A DNA stretch of 64,000 nt from Euclidia mi (GCA_944739405.2 OX123200.2:4108761-4172760), one strand, 5' to 3'; positions 32,790 through 43,393 are shown, numbered from the stretch's first letter. A program made the numbers and translations. Notes: generated by a model not told the origin, from the sequence alone.

Positions 32790-34820
32790 TTAGTGCTTTA
32801 TCTTACACACAGTTTTAGTACCCACCTTGATCTCTTGAAGAGCAGAACAACAACAAGACGTAATACAATGAGAAGTATGTAACGTAGGTACGGTACCCAT
32901 AATCACATACCCAAGTACCGTCTCAATAGCGGGCGGTAAATCATATCGCTCACTACGTACTATTTTAGTTAGTAGCAAGTGCGGAAATATTGAAGCTCCG
33001 ATCAAAAGATCAATGCCTGCCGGATTCGCAAACTCCGCGTCGGCTAGCGGCAATGACTCGAGATGAGTGAGTGATGCTACGTCTACATTAGCGTTCGGCA
33101 ATGCGTCCGTGATACGCTCCACGATAAGCGAAGAAATGTTAAAATTAATGTTCCTATCAAAACGCGAATGTATTTTAATATCTACGGAACCCCTGCAATG
33201 CTTTTCTGATCCGCCTATCCCTTTGACGGTTGAGTTAGTATTTTTAAAGTTATTCCATAATCCGAGGCGTTTGAAGCATTCCGATATTATGAGATTGGTC
33301 TGAGATGCGCTATCTAGCAGACAACGTACCATGTGCGGTGACCCATTAACATCATATACGATAACTTGCGCTGTCGCCAACAGTACCGTCTTAGACGCCG
33401 TACACTGCGTTTTGGCCCTGCGCGGATCATTATAGATGCGCGAGTGCCGTCCTCGCGTGCGCGTCGCCCGCGCAATGGATGTCATACACAACGATACTTC
33501 GCCCTCAGACGCGGAAGGCGCAGCTACCGTGGTCTGCACCTGCGGCGTGAGTGTGTCAAGGTTAGCGGCTTGTCTTGACAACCGGTTATTTTTATCGAAA
33601 TGTAACAGTGTATGATGTTTTTGATTACACGAGCGACATCTCGTTCTATTGGAACAATTACTCGTTTTATGTTTTATGCTTAAGCAATTAATGCAAGCTT
33701 TGTTATCTTTTACGCTTTTAAAACGAGCAATTGGATTTAAATCATTAAAGGTGGGACACTTATAGTAATGGTCGTGCACTATATTACTGCACAGACACTT
33801 CTGTGAATTATTACTATTAGATTCCGAACATGTTACGTAAGATTGTGGATTAGGGACCGAGTTATTATTACTATTTCGCGATTTATTCAACCTTTGTTTG
33901 TTGCTGTTAGTGCTAGACGGGCCAGGTGAACCAGACTGCGTATTATGAAATATTCGACACTGATCTTTTATGAACGAAATAAAACTATCTAGTGTAGGTA
34001 TTTTATTATTGCGTTCCGTCATCTCGAATGCGCGAATTGTATCAGTGTCAAACTTTTTTAAAGCGAGTTGAAGCAACATAAAGTCGGAAAGATCTTCTAA
34101 TTTTAAATTCCTAAGAGAATTAACCGCGGTTACGAAGTTATCTATAAACAGCTGGAAATTCGAGACAGACGCGTTGCCGGACAGTTTGAGATTTAAAGCT
34201 TGGTCAAAGTACGTAGACGCTAGGACGCGCGTGTCCTGATATCTGTCAAGTAGTGACTGAAATATGACCTGATAATTCTCAGCACTGGGTGTGACACCTG
34301 CAAATACGGACTGGGCCTTCGGTGACAGTTTACCTATTAAATAGTACAACCTGTCAGTATCTGTCAGAGAACCATTATCGTGCACTGTAGACTTAAAACT
34401 CGCATAGAATAACGGCCAATTTCGTATATCTCCGTCAAACGACATATTCTCGATTGGCGGTAATCTCGGTTTGCGGGCAACGGGCTCTGCCGAACATTTA
34501 CCCTCCAATTGCGATTGTATACGCTTAATAATACAATAAAGATCTTCGAATGAAGTATACGCCTGATAGTTCGGTTTTTCATCAGGATTGATAGAAAGTA
34601 ATCTTGCGTTATAATCGTCTAACAACTTACGAAAATCCGTTCGAATACTATCTACTGTTATACAATAACTGAGAAATGCTTCGCTATTACTGTCAGACAT
34701 AGATGCGGTTTTTGAGCATTCATAGATATTTTGAATGCGCTCAAATAAAATATTGCGTTTTGCTTCTAAGATTGTCATCTCTTTGTCTTCCGACACGCGT
34801 GACTTCTTTTGTTGTGACAT
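32790..34820 (-). pseudogene. Inner BEL gag-protease ORF, truncated pol
   Basis: Gag coats the particle and the protease would process it. Starts MSQQKKSRVSEDKEMT; gag core around YLIGKLSPKAQSVFAG and IFQSLLDRYQD; zinc knuckles CINCLSIKHKTSNC and CRSCNQKHH; aspartic protease CLLDSASQTNLI. Ends TLHTSHCITSCCCSALQE, then 13 foreign residues and a stop at the satellite border. The 676-codon frame is uninterrupted and preserves the gag start that the outer copy has lost. Confidence 0.9.
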
Positions 34821-35127
34821 GCTTACGTAAGTATAAGCTAATGAGAACGAAACAAAATAAGAATATCTAATGTATCTATTATTTTACCTAAGTAGGCTAA
34901 GTAGGCAACACCTTAGAGCCGAGGAATTAAAGTTGATTGAAATATGAGATTTATAAGACAACTATGATAGTTGCAGAAATAATAATTTAATAAGTAGGTA
35001 GCTACATAAAAGTTTACCTACTAATGCGGGCGGAAATAACCATGTGACGGTTATGTGAATATATTAGGTGTATAGCTAGGTGCTATAACTGCCTAGGTAT
35101 AGCGGTATAACGTATAAAACGTAAATG

Positions 35128-35146
35128 AATCCGGCTCGAAGGACCA
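35128..35146 (-). other. Inner BEL primer-binding site for tRNA-Tyr
   Basis: The minus strand reads tggtccttcgagccggatt, complementary to the 3' end of insect tRNA-Tyr including CCA (..atccggctcgaaggacca), eight A/T bases from the LTR end. The tRNA identity is from memory of the tRNA sequence. Confidence 0.75.
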
Positions 35147-35154
35147 AAAAAAAA

Positions 35155-35671
35155 TGGTTCGGCGTTATACCGAAACCGTAGGGTAGGGTTCTAGGCGACT
35201 TGGAGAAGGAAATGGACTGTATAGAGAGGATAGCGGTTCTTCGCCGCCTAGGAGATGGTTACGGGATGAGGTGATTGTGAGTGGGTATAGGATATTTCAA
35301 GGATGGAGGGCACTTACCTTATACGGAAATCTTCTTCTTCTCAGAAGGACAGTCTCCTGGTGTTTTCGAGAATCCTGAAGCTGTTTGATTCACTACACTA
35401 CACCATTTGTTTCACTTTCACTTGCGAGCGGGTTTTCCTTGGTGGAAGCGGTAATAAACACATACGGGAGCGGCGCGGTGCGAACGAGACGGCGTTCTCA
35501 GCGAGCGGAATGTTCTGGACTGTCACTTGCGTCGACGAATCAGGCGAAAGGCAGTGCCTCTTCCAGGGAGAGGGATAGAGCGGGACGGAAATATGGTATC
35601 GCTCGCACTAGACGTGGAACGATTGATCTTGATGCGATTAATTATAGATAGGAAGGTAGATGGCGCTACCA
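35155..35671 (-). repeat. Inner BEL 5' LTR (517 bp)
   Basis: Same length and ends as 30695-31211, with six substitutions between them by my count. The frames inside (35303-35578, 35385-35651) are not genes. Confidence 0.95.
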
Positions 35672-35676
35672 AATGC
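35672..35676 (+). other. Target-site duplication of inner BEL copy (AATGC, right)
   Basis: Matches 30690-30694 exactly. Confidence 0.95.
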
Positions 35677-35695
35677 TCAAAAACCGCATCTATGT

Positions 35696-35835
35696 CTGAC
35701 AGTAATAGCGAAGCATTTCTCAGTTCTTGTATGACAGTAGCTATCTACTGTCATACAATAACTGAGAAACGCTTCTATTTCTGACAGTAATAGCGAAGCA
35801 TTTCTCAGTTATTGTATAACAGTAGATAGTATTCG
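35696..35835 (+). repeat. Fold-back insertion (85 bp) in outer BEL gag
   Basis: ctgacagtaatagcgaagca occurs at 35696 and again at 35781, while an inverted partial copy (ctactgtcatacaataactg ... gaaacgcttct) lies between. The inner copy has the unit once. The 85-bp net gain is not a multiple of three and shifts the gag frame. Confidence 0.9.
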
Positions 35836-35851
35836 AACAGATTTTCATAAG

Positions 35852-38800
35852 TTGTTAGACGATTATAACGCAAGATTACTTTCTATCAATCCTGATGAAA
35901 AACCGAACTATCAGGCGTATACCTCATTCGAAGATCTTTATTGTATTATTAAGCGTATACAATCGCAATTGGAGGGTAAATGTTCGGCAGAGCCCGTTGC
36001 CCGCAAACCGAGATTACCGCCAATCGAGATTATGTCGTTTGACGGAGATATACGAAATTGGCCGTTATTCTATGCGAGTTTTAAGTCTACAGTGCACGAT
36101 AATGGTTCTCTGACAGATGCTGACAGGTTGTACTATTTAATAGGTAAACTGTCACCGAAGGCCCAGTCCGTATTTGCAGGTGTCACACCCAGTGCTGAGA
36201 ATTATCAGGTCATATTTCAGTCACTACTTGACAGATATCAGGACACGCTCGTCCTAGCGTCTACTTACTTTGACCAAGCTTTAAATCTCAAACTGTCCGG
36301 CAACGCGTCTGTCTCGAATTTCCAGCTGTTTATTGATAACTTTGTAACCGCGGTTATTTCTCTTAGGAATTTAAAATTAGAAGATCTTTCCGACTTTATG
36401 TTGCTTCAACTCGCTTTAAAAAAGTTTGACACTGATACAATTCGCGCATTCGAGATGACGGAACGCAATAATAAAATACCTACACTAGATAGTTTTATTT
36501 CGTTCATAAAAGATCAGTGTCGAATATTTCATAATACGCAGTCTGGTTCACCTGGCCCGTCTAGCACTAACAGCAACAAACAAAGGTTGAATAAATCGCG
36601 AAATAGTAATAATAACTCGGTCCCTAATCCACAATCTTACGTAACATGTTCGGAATCTAATAGTAATAATTCACAGAAGTGTCTGTGCAGTAATATAGTG
36701 CACGACCACTTATACAAGTGTCCCGCCTTCGATAATTTGCATGCAACCGCTCGTTTTAAATGCGTAAAAGATAACAAAGCTTGCATTAACTGCTTAAGCA
36801 TAAAACATAAAACAAGTAATTGTTCTAGTAAGACAAAGTGTCGATCATGTAATCAAAAACATCATACACTGTTAAATTTCGATAAAGGTAACCGGTTGTC
36901 AAGTCAAGCCGCTAACCTTGACACACTTACGCCGCAAGTGCAGAACACGGTAGCTGCGCCTTCCACGCCTCACAATGAGATATCGTTGTGTACGACATCC
37001 ATTGCGCGGGCGGCACGCACGCGCGGACGGCCTTCGCGCGCTTGTAGTGATCAGAGCAGTGCTAGGCCGCCATGTATGGCGTCTAAGACTGTTCTGTTAG
37101 CGACAGCGCAAGTTATCATATATGATATCAATGGGTCGCCGCACATGGTACGTTGTCTGCTAGATAGCGCATCTCAGACCAATTTAATAACGTTAGAATT
37201 GTTCAAACGCCTCGGATTATGGAATAACTTTAAAAATACGAACTCAATAATCCGAGGGATAGGCGGATCAGAAAAACATTGCAAGGGTTCCGTAGATATT
37301 AAAATACATTCGCGTTTTGATAGGGACATTAATTTTAACATTTCTTCGCTTATCGTGGAACGTATTACGGACACGTTGCCAAACGCTAATGTGGACGTGT
37401 CGCTCCTCACACATCTCGAGTCATTACCACTAGCGGACTCGGAGTTTGCGAATCCGGCAGACATTGATGTTTTGATCGGAGCCGCAATATTCCCGCACTT
37501 GCTACTTACTAAAGTGGTACGTAGTGAGCAAAATCACTTACCGCCCGCTATTGAGACGGTATTTGGGTATGTGATTATGGGTACCGTACCTACATTACAT
37601 ACTTCTCAATACCTTACGTCTTGCTGTTGTTCTGTTCTTCAAGAAAACAATATTGACTCTCTTCTCAAGCGATTTTGGGAGCTTGAAGAGGTTACCGCAC
37701 CGCCCTCGATGAGCCGTAAAGATCTCGAGTGTGAAGAGCATTTCCGCGCTACCACTGTTCGTGACGATAGTGGCAGATACGTTGTGGCGTTGCCATTCTG
37801 TGGTGACCCTTATTCGTTAGGCGACTCGTACGCTGCTGCGCTCAGACGTTTCCATTGTTTGGAACGTAAACTTGATGCATCACCTAAGTTACGCAGCGCC
37901 TATAATGACGTCGTACGTGACTACATAGATAAAGGTTTTTTGAGTGTAGTTGTAAACAACGAGGGCAACTCTCTGCCCTCATATTATATCCCACATCACG
38001 GCGTAGTTCGCGAAGATAAAACCTCTACTAAACTTCGTGTGGTTTTAGACGCTAGTTGTAAGACTACATCGGGTCAGTCGATTAATGACATTTTGCATGC
38101 CGGCCCCAATCTACAGGGTGATTTATTTAACATCATAATAAAGTTTCGTCTTTTCCTAATCGCTCTGTCAGCTGATTGCCGCCAAATGTTTCTCAATATC
38201 GGCGTTCGCGAATCTGACCGTAGATTTCAACGGGTCTTTTATCGTTTTGACAAGAAAGAACCTTTATCTGTGTATCAGTTCAATCGTGTTTGTTTTGGAC
38301 TCAAGTCTAGCCCATATCACGCGTTACGAGTTGTTCGCCAGTTGATCGCTGATGAAGGCGATCACTTTCCCGCCGCAGCGGCTGTTGCCACTTCCGCTTT
38401 GTACATGGATGACATTGCCTGTAGTGTCATATCCGCTCCGCTAGCAATTTCGCTTTGTGAAGAGCTTATTCAGCTTTTCAAGCGAGGCCAGTTTGATCTT
38501 GTCAAATGGACAAGCAACTCTAAGGAGGTTCTCGCACGCATACCAGATTCTCATAAGGCTTCTCCAGACATTGAGTTTGAGAAGTCTGTACCGCATAAGG
38601 TTCTCGGTTTACGCTGGGACAAATCCTGCGATAGTTTTCGGTTTGACGTCTCACCACCAGATCATAAGTGCACCAAAAGCACTATGCTGTCCACAGTGGC
38701 TCGACTATGGGACATAATGGGTTTTGTGGCTCCCACAATTTTGTACGCCAAGCTCTTGATCAAAGAGCTTTGGCTATCAAAGTGTGAGTGGGATGAAACA

Positions 38801-40942
38801 CCCCCTGACCATATTGTCGCCGCTTGGGGCCAGTTTTGTATTGAGCTTACCGCGCTCAATCAAGTTACTATTCCGCGTCATCTTGTGTTGGTAGATGGAT
38901 GTACCATCAACTTGATAGGTTTCGCTGACGCCAGCGAGCGTGCTTACGGCGGAGTCGTATATCTGCAAGTCGGCATTGGTTCTAACTACTCGGTGCAGTT
39001 AGTTTGTGCGAAGTCTAAGGTCTCGCCTGTTAAAACCATTTCAGTTGCGAGACTGGAGTTGTGCGCGGCCCTTCTGCTGTCTCAGTTGCTCCGCAAGGTT
39101 CAAGACACAGTTTTGCCCCACTACCCCATTAATAAATTATACGCATTTTCCGACTCCAAAGTATTGCCCGCTTGGATTCATTCTTCTCCTCATCGCTGGC
39201 AGACTTTTGTCGCCAACCGCGTTAGCAAATTGATTGAACTGGTTCCTGCTACTTGTTTCAATCACGTCGCGGGTATTGAGAACCCCGCGGATTGCTTGTC
39301 TCGTGGTGTCACTCCACTTAATCTTCTGCATCATCCATTGTGGCGTCGTGGATCTTCTTGGATCTCCCATGATCCGTCAGAATGGCCCATGCAACCCTTT
39401 GACCACAGTGCAGAAGACGAAGATGTACCCGAGCGGAAGTCTGCTTCTTATCCCGTGATTGCTGAGGTTGCGGAGTCTCCCATCTATGCACTCGCACTAC
39501 GCATGTCATCGTGTTCTAAGTTACTCCGCGCCATCGTTTATGTCTATAGGTTTCTTAGGCACCTACCTAATGAGACTTTTTTATCAAGTACTGATATCAA
39601 ATTCGCAGAATGTAAGTTACTACGAGCTGTACAAGCTGTTCATTTTAGTAACGACATTCAAAATTTAAAAGACAATGTAACTTGTTCTCCCGCTATCCTT
39701 ACACTCAAGCCGTTTCTCGATGAACACGGCGTCATACGCGTTGGGGGTCGTCTGTCAAATTCGGATGAACCTTATAACTACAAACATCCTTGTATTCTGC
39801 CGCGACATGATCATGTTGTCGACCTTCTTGTTGATTTTTATCACAAGAAGCACCTCCATGCCGGTCCAGAGTTGCTTATGTCCTTACTTAGGCATAAGTA
39901 TTGGATTTTAGCCGCTCGACGAATAATTCGTCACAGAATACATAAATGTAACGTCTGTTTCAAATTTCGTCCGCGTCCGACTTTCCCTCCCATGGCCGAT
40001 CTCCCTAGCCAGCGCGTCAACCAGGTTGCTAAAGCGTTTACACACACCGGTTGTGATTACGCAGGACCACTGCAGTATACGCCAGTGCGTGGTCGAGGTG
40101 TTAAAAGCCGTAAAGCCTGGCTATGTATTTTTACATGCTTAACGACGCACGCTACGCATATTGAAGTTGCGACAGATTTAAGCACGGTGTCATTCCTGGC
40201 AGCCCTTAAACGATTTCTCTCACGGCGCGGCCCTATACAGTGTTTGTACACGGATAACGGCACTTGTTTTGTGGGCGCAAGCTCTTATTTACGCGACCTT
40301 TATAAGTTTCTCAGGGAAGAATATCGTACTCGTCTTCAGGAAGAACTTTCCATAAATCATATTGACTGGAAGTTTATTCCACCAGCATCACCGCATTTCG
40401 GTGGATGTTGGGAAAGCATGGTCAAAGTAATTAAAACGCATCTCTTCAAGGTTATAGGTCAACAGATCCTCTCTTACGAAGAGCTTTTAACTGTCCTTGC
40501 ACAAGTCGAGGCACTGATCAACTCGCGTCCGCTCACGGCATTGAGTAGTGACCCTGCAGAACCATCCGCGTTAAGCCCTGCACATTTTCTGAACACAGTG
40601 CCATTATCGTCATTTCCGGCTCCTGAAGCAGACTCTTCAAGCTTGCTCCAGAGACATACTCTGCTGGATAAACTCCTGCAGTCGTTCTGGCGGCGCTGGC
40701 GTGCGGAATATCTACACCAGCTTCAGGCTAGATCCAAGTGGAATAGTCCTGCATCCCCTATACAGGAGGGTACGTTGGTCGTCATAATACATGATAATGC
40801 TCCGCCGCTTTCATGGCCGTTAGCCATCATAGAGAAATTGCATACTTCCAAGGACGGTACAACTCGCGTTGTTACCGCGAAAACCGCTAAAGGGAGTTAC
40901 GTGCGCCCTGTTGTACGTCTCTGTCCGCTTCCAACTCAGTGA
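35852..40942 (+). CDS. Outer BEL/Pao gag-pol polyprotein (N-terminus lost), 1696 codons open
   Basis: Begins at an internal Met (MLDDYNARLLS) because upstream gag is cut off and frameshifted; the true start is at 30590. In order: gag with YLIGKLSPKAQSVF; zinc knuckles CINCLSIKHKTSNC and CRSCNQKHH (residues ~310-340); aspartic protease LLDSASQTN (~437); reverse transcriptase LRVVLDASC, SADCRQMFLNI and YMDD (~851); RNase H FADAS (~1024), E in LELCAALL, SDSK (~1100); integrase with H-H-C-C (HKKHLHAG..CNVCF), GCDYAG (~1400), YTDNG (~1466) and GGCWESM (~1517); then the DUF5641-type C-terminal domain to PLPTQ. This order (protease-RT-RNaseH-integrase, no env) is BEL/Pao. Catalytic residues all appear present. 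Confidence 0.9.
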   Translation: MLDDYNARLLSINPDEKPNYQAYTSFEDLYCIIKRIQSQLEGKCSAEPVARKPRLPPIEIMSFDGDIRNWPLFYASFKSTVHDNGSLTDADRLYYLIGKLSPKAQSVFAGVTPSAENYQVIFQSLLDRYQDTLVLASTYFDQALNLKLSGNASVSNFQLFIDNFVTAVISLRNLKLEDLSDFMLLQLALKKFDTDTIRAFEMTERNNKIPTLDSFISFIKDQCRIFHNTQSGSPGPSSTNSNKQRLNKSRNSNNNSVPNPQSYVTCSESNSNNSQKCLCSNIVHDHLYKCPAFDNLHATARFKCVKDNKACINCLSIKHKTSNCSSKTKCRSCNQKHHTLLNFDKGNRLSSQAANLDTLTPQVQNTVAAPSTPHNEISLCTTSIARAARTRGRPSRACSDQSSARPPCMASKTVLLATAQVIIYDINGSPHMVRCLLDSASQTNLITLELFKRLGLWNNFKNTNSIIRGIGGSEKHCKGSVDIKIHSRFDRDINFNISSLIVERITDTLPNANVDVSLLTHLESLPLADSEFANPADIDVLIGAAIFPHLLLTKVVRSEQNHLPPAIETVFGYVIMGTVPTLHTSQYLTSCCCSVLQENNIDSLLKRFWELEEVTAPPSMSRKDLECEEHFRATTVRDDSGRYVVALPFCGDPYSLGDSYAAALRRFHCLERKLDASPKLRSAYNDVVRDYIDKGFLSVVVNNEGNSLPSYYIPHHGVVREDKTSTKLRVVLDASCKTTSGQSINDILHAGPNLQGDLFNIIIKFRLFLIALSADCRQMFLNIGVRESDRRFQRVFYRFDKKEPLSVYQFNRVCFGLKSSPYHALRVVRQLIADEGDHFPAAAAVATSALYMDDIACSVISAPLAISLCEELIQLFKRGQFDLVKWTSNSKEVLARIPDSHKASPDIEFEKSVPHKVLGLRWDKSCDSFRFDVSPPDHKCTKSTMLSTVARLWDIMGFVAPTILYAKLLIKELWLSKCEWDETPPDHIVAAWGQFCIELTALNQVTIPRHLVLVDGCTINLIGFADASERAYGGVVYLQVGIGSNYSVQLVCAKSKVSPVKTISVARLELCAALLLSQLLRKVQDTVLPHYPINKLYAFSDSKVLPAWIHSSPHRWQTFVANRVSKLIELVPATCFNHVAGIENPADCLSRGVTPLNLLHHPLWRRGSSWISHDPSEWPMQPFDHSAEDEDVPERKSASYPVIAEVAESPIYALALRMSSCSKLLRAIVYVYRFLRHLPNETFLSSTDIKFAECKLLRAVQAVHFSNDIQNLKDNVTCSPAILTLKPFLDEHGVIRVGGRLSNSDEPYNYKHPCILPRHDHVVDLLVDFYHKKHLHAGPELLMSLLRHKYWILAARRIIRHRIHKCNVCFKFRPRPTFPPMADLPSQRVNQVAKAFTHTGCDYAGPLQYTPVRGRGVKSRKAWLCIFTCLTTHATHIEVATDLSTVSFLAALKRFLSRRGPIQCLYTDNGTCFVGASSYLRDLYKFLREEYRTRLQEELSINHIDWKFIPPASPHFGGCWESMVKVIKTHLFKVIGQQILSYEELLTVLAQVEALINSRPLTALSSDPAEPSALSPAHFLNTVPLSSFPAPEADSSSLLQRHTLLDKLLQSFWRRWRAEYLHQLQARSKWNSPASPIQEGTLVVIIHDNAPPLSWPLAIIEKLHTSKDGTTRVVTAKTAKGSYVRPVVRLCPLPTQ

Positions 40943-41139
40943 GATCTAGCCTGAAGTTAGACCTACCTCTTAGTTTAAGTATTTAGTTAGTAGTTTTCGC
41001 TATTATTGCGTTTGTAGTTTTCGCTAAAGTTAATTTAGATTAATTTTATTGTCATATCGCTGTCTTAGCCTATTGATGGGTTATGCGGTAGTACACCCAA
41101 CATAGCTAAGTTCAATTCTATTATTTTTAAAGGCAACCC

Positions 41140-41157
41140 TTTAGGGCCGGGGGGATA
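41140..41157 (+). other. Outer BEL polypurine tract
   Basis: agggccggggggata immediately before the 3' LTR. Confidence 0.8.
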
Positions 41158-41670
41158 TGGTAGCGCCATCTACCTTCCTATCTATAACTAATCGCACCAA
41201 GATCAATCGTTCCACGTACAAGTGTGAGCGATACCATATTTCCTTCTCCCTCTATCCCACTCCCTGGAAGAGGCACTGCCTTTCGCCTGATTCGTCGCCG
41301 CAATCGTCAACGCGAGTGACAGTCCAGAACATTCCGCTCGCTGAGAACGTGTCCGCTATATCGTACCGCGCCGCATCGCTGTATGTGATTATTACCGCAT
41401 ATATAAACCGCTCGCAAGTGGGAGTGACGGTGAAGTGAAGTGAAAACAAGCAGCTGCATCACGAAACCACCAGGAGACTGCCCTTCGGAAACGAAGAAGG
41501 TTGTATAAGGTAAGTGCCCTCCATCCTTGAAATATCCTATACCCACTCACAATCACCTCTTCCCGTATCCATCTCCTAGGCGGCTAAGAACCCGCTATCC
41601 TTTGTATACAGTCCATTTCCCTCCCAAGTCGCCTAGAACCTACCTACGGTTTCGGTGCATCGCTGAACCA
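41158..41670 (+). repeat. Outer BEL 3' LTR (513 bp)
   Basis: Begins tggtagcgcc and ends cgctgaacca; followed by the target duplication accat. It retains the 48 bp missing from the 5' LTR. Confidence 0.95.
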
Positions 41671-42094
41671 ACCATACCCAAAAAATTGTAACAATTGTCC
41701 CCTCAAGGTCATTTTGACAGAAAAATTAAATTACTTGTGATTACGAGCTTTATATGACACAAAAACATTGCTGTTAATTATACTAAGCGTTTAAACTATC
41801 ACCAGATAAAAAATAAAGCATAGGTTTTCTGATATAACTAAAAAATATTACAACAAAAAAATTACTTTTGATGCGCAGAAATTTCCTCTTGCCACCACAC
41901 ACGCCCACCTCGTCCCGCTTTCGCGCGAGACTGGCGGTTGAGAGGCCCGCGTTCGGGGGCGCGCTTGATTCAGACTCACACAACAGTACGACGCTTAGTT
42001 TAGAAGATATTTGCGATGGTTCAATCGTCCCCTGGTACAATTATACCCGGTCTACCCTATGCACCTTAAATGCCGCACAATAATTAAAGAGAAA

Positions 42095-42561
42095 ACTTGA
42101 AATAGACAAAGGTATATATTCTAACACGTGAGTAGTCACATTTAGATGTCTTCCACCAGCTCGATGAATGCTCACTATCTCACGGTCCTCAATAGCTACA
42201 CCCAGTTTGGTAGCTATGAGACCAGTTTGAGTTTTATAGTGTGGAGAAGGTTTTCACCGTTGCTCTCCGGAATGTTTGTGATCTCAATATCGTTGGCAAG
42301 GAGTTGTTGGTCACATTCATTGAGATCGAGCTTTAGTTGGGTTACAACCCCTTCAAGGTCTGTAGAGCACATATTTCCTTGGATGCTATTTGAATACTCC
42401 AGGAGTTCGACGCGCTTCTCCAGACTGTCAAAACGAGCGCTAAGAGTCCTCAGTTCTGCCAACTCTGCTTGGAAAGTCTGAAACTCTTCCCTTACAGAAC
42501 GTAGTTCCTCTCGAAAGCGGCTCAGCTCAGAACAGAGTTGCAAGACTTGGTTTTTTGACAA
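42095..42561 (-). pseudogene. LINE ORF1 fragment: coiled coil plus start of FP-like domain
   Basis: An open stretch MSKNQVLQLCSELSRFREEL ... VREEFQTFQAELAEL gives a strong coiled coil, followed by ANDIEITNIPESNGENLLHT, the entry to the FP/ORF1 C-terminal domain. The frame shifts near 42225, after which TGLIATKLGVAIEDREIVS continues. The architecture is that of LINE 2 ORF1 but the sequence is clearly a different family. No ORF2 follows. Confidence 0.65.
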
Positions 42562-43393
42562 GTATTGCTTTTTATGGGTTAAAAATTCAGGAATAGATCA
42601 TATTTTTAGAGCGCAAGCTTCACTGGATTACTTTTGTAACTAAAACCCCACGCGTTCATGTCTTTTATCAGTGCATTCCGTTCTTTCAAATGCGAATAAT
42701 TACCACTATACCTTTGTTTCAATGTTGGCACTTGTTATTAGTGCTGTACCCATACTCAAAACTGATGCACGATAAAACTAGTGTTTGTTAAAAACGTTAA
42801 TATAACTGATACGGGTATTTTAGTGCACTTGTATTAAATAATGGGGTCTTACTTTTTTAACCGACTTCAAAAAAGAAGATTCTCAGATTAGTTATTTATA
42901 AACAGATATGGTTTTTTTTACCCGACTGCGCGACGCAAAGGAGGGTAATGTGTTTATCAGTCTATGTATGTATGTATGTATGTATGTATGTTTGTTTCTA
43001 TGTGGCGTTCTAGAGACCAAATGCGTAGGCCGATTTTGATGATTTTTACGTCAATCGATTCGTCTTAATCTTGCGAGTGTCACTAAAGATATGACAGTAA
43101 TCAAAATTCACCACAGCCTCAACCAGACGCCATATTGTCAAATTGAAAAAAAAAAAAGTCGATGAACTATGTCAAGTGGGGTGTCGTTGAATAGGTATTT
43201 TAATATTATCTTTAGGTTTCTTTTATCATTTTTCATTTTAAATAATAGTTGAGGATATATAACGATTTAAAGTTGTTTAACAAAACAATCATTCTCGCTA
43301 ATTTTCTTACTTATTGATTTATATTTTTATTTCAAGTATAAACGATATACAAACAAAAGAAAACCATAAAAAAGCACGAAGAACAAATATTTT

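Larger units (their letters stand above)
30695..35671 (-). mobile_element. Inner BEL/Pao copy, inverted, inserted in gag of the outer copy
   Basis: Two 517-bp LTRs (35155-35671 is 5' for this strand, 30695-31211 is 3') flank a 3.9-kb interior. AATGC at 30690-30694 and 35672-35676 is the 5-bp target duplication. The LTRs differ at 6 positions by my count, fewer per base than those of the outer copy. The interior retains gag and protease (34820-32790), but pol is gutted by deletions and by a 10-bp satellite. It is non-autonomous, and antisense to the outer copy. Confidence 0.95.
29790..41670 (+). mobile_element. Outer BEL/Pao LTR retrotransposon (contains a second copy)
   Basis: Structure: 5' LTR 29790-30254, decayed primer-binding site, leader, gag start 30590, then a break at 30694 where the inverted inner copy (30695-35671) sits; gag-pol resumes at 35677 and ends at 40942, followed by a polypurine tract and the 3' LTR 41158-41670. 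Flanked by ACCAT. Without the inner insertion it is about 6.9 kb. It is broken by the inner copy and by an 85-bp fold-back insertion in gag, whereas pol remains open. Confidence 0.95.
28363..42057. mobile_element. DNA-transposon-like unit with inverted ends, host of the BEL/Pao elements
   Basis: The left end gggtagaccgggg..acaattgtacc (28363 on) mirrors the right end ggtacaatta..tacccggtctaccc (to 42057). Related caattgtaccc/ggggacaattgt motifs recur inside both flanks (28548-28590, 28876-28910, 29745-29788, 41690-41705, 42020-42045). Removing the BEL insertion leaves about 1.8 kb without a recognisable transposase, so it looks like a non-autonomous element rich in subterminal repeats. The target duplication is unclear. 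Confidence 0.5.
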
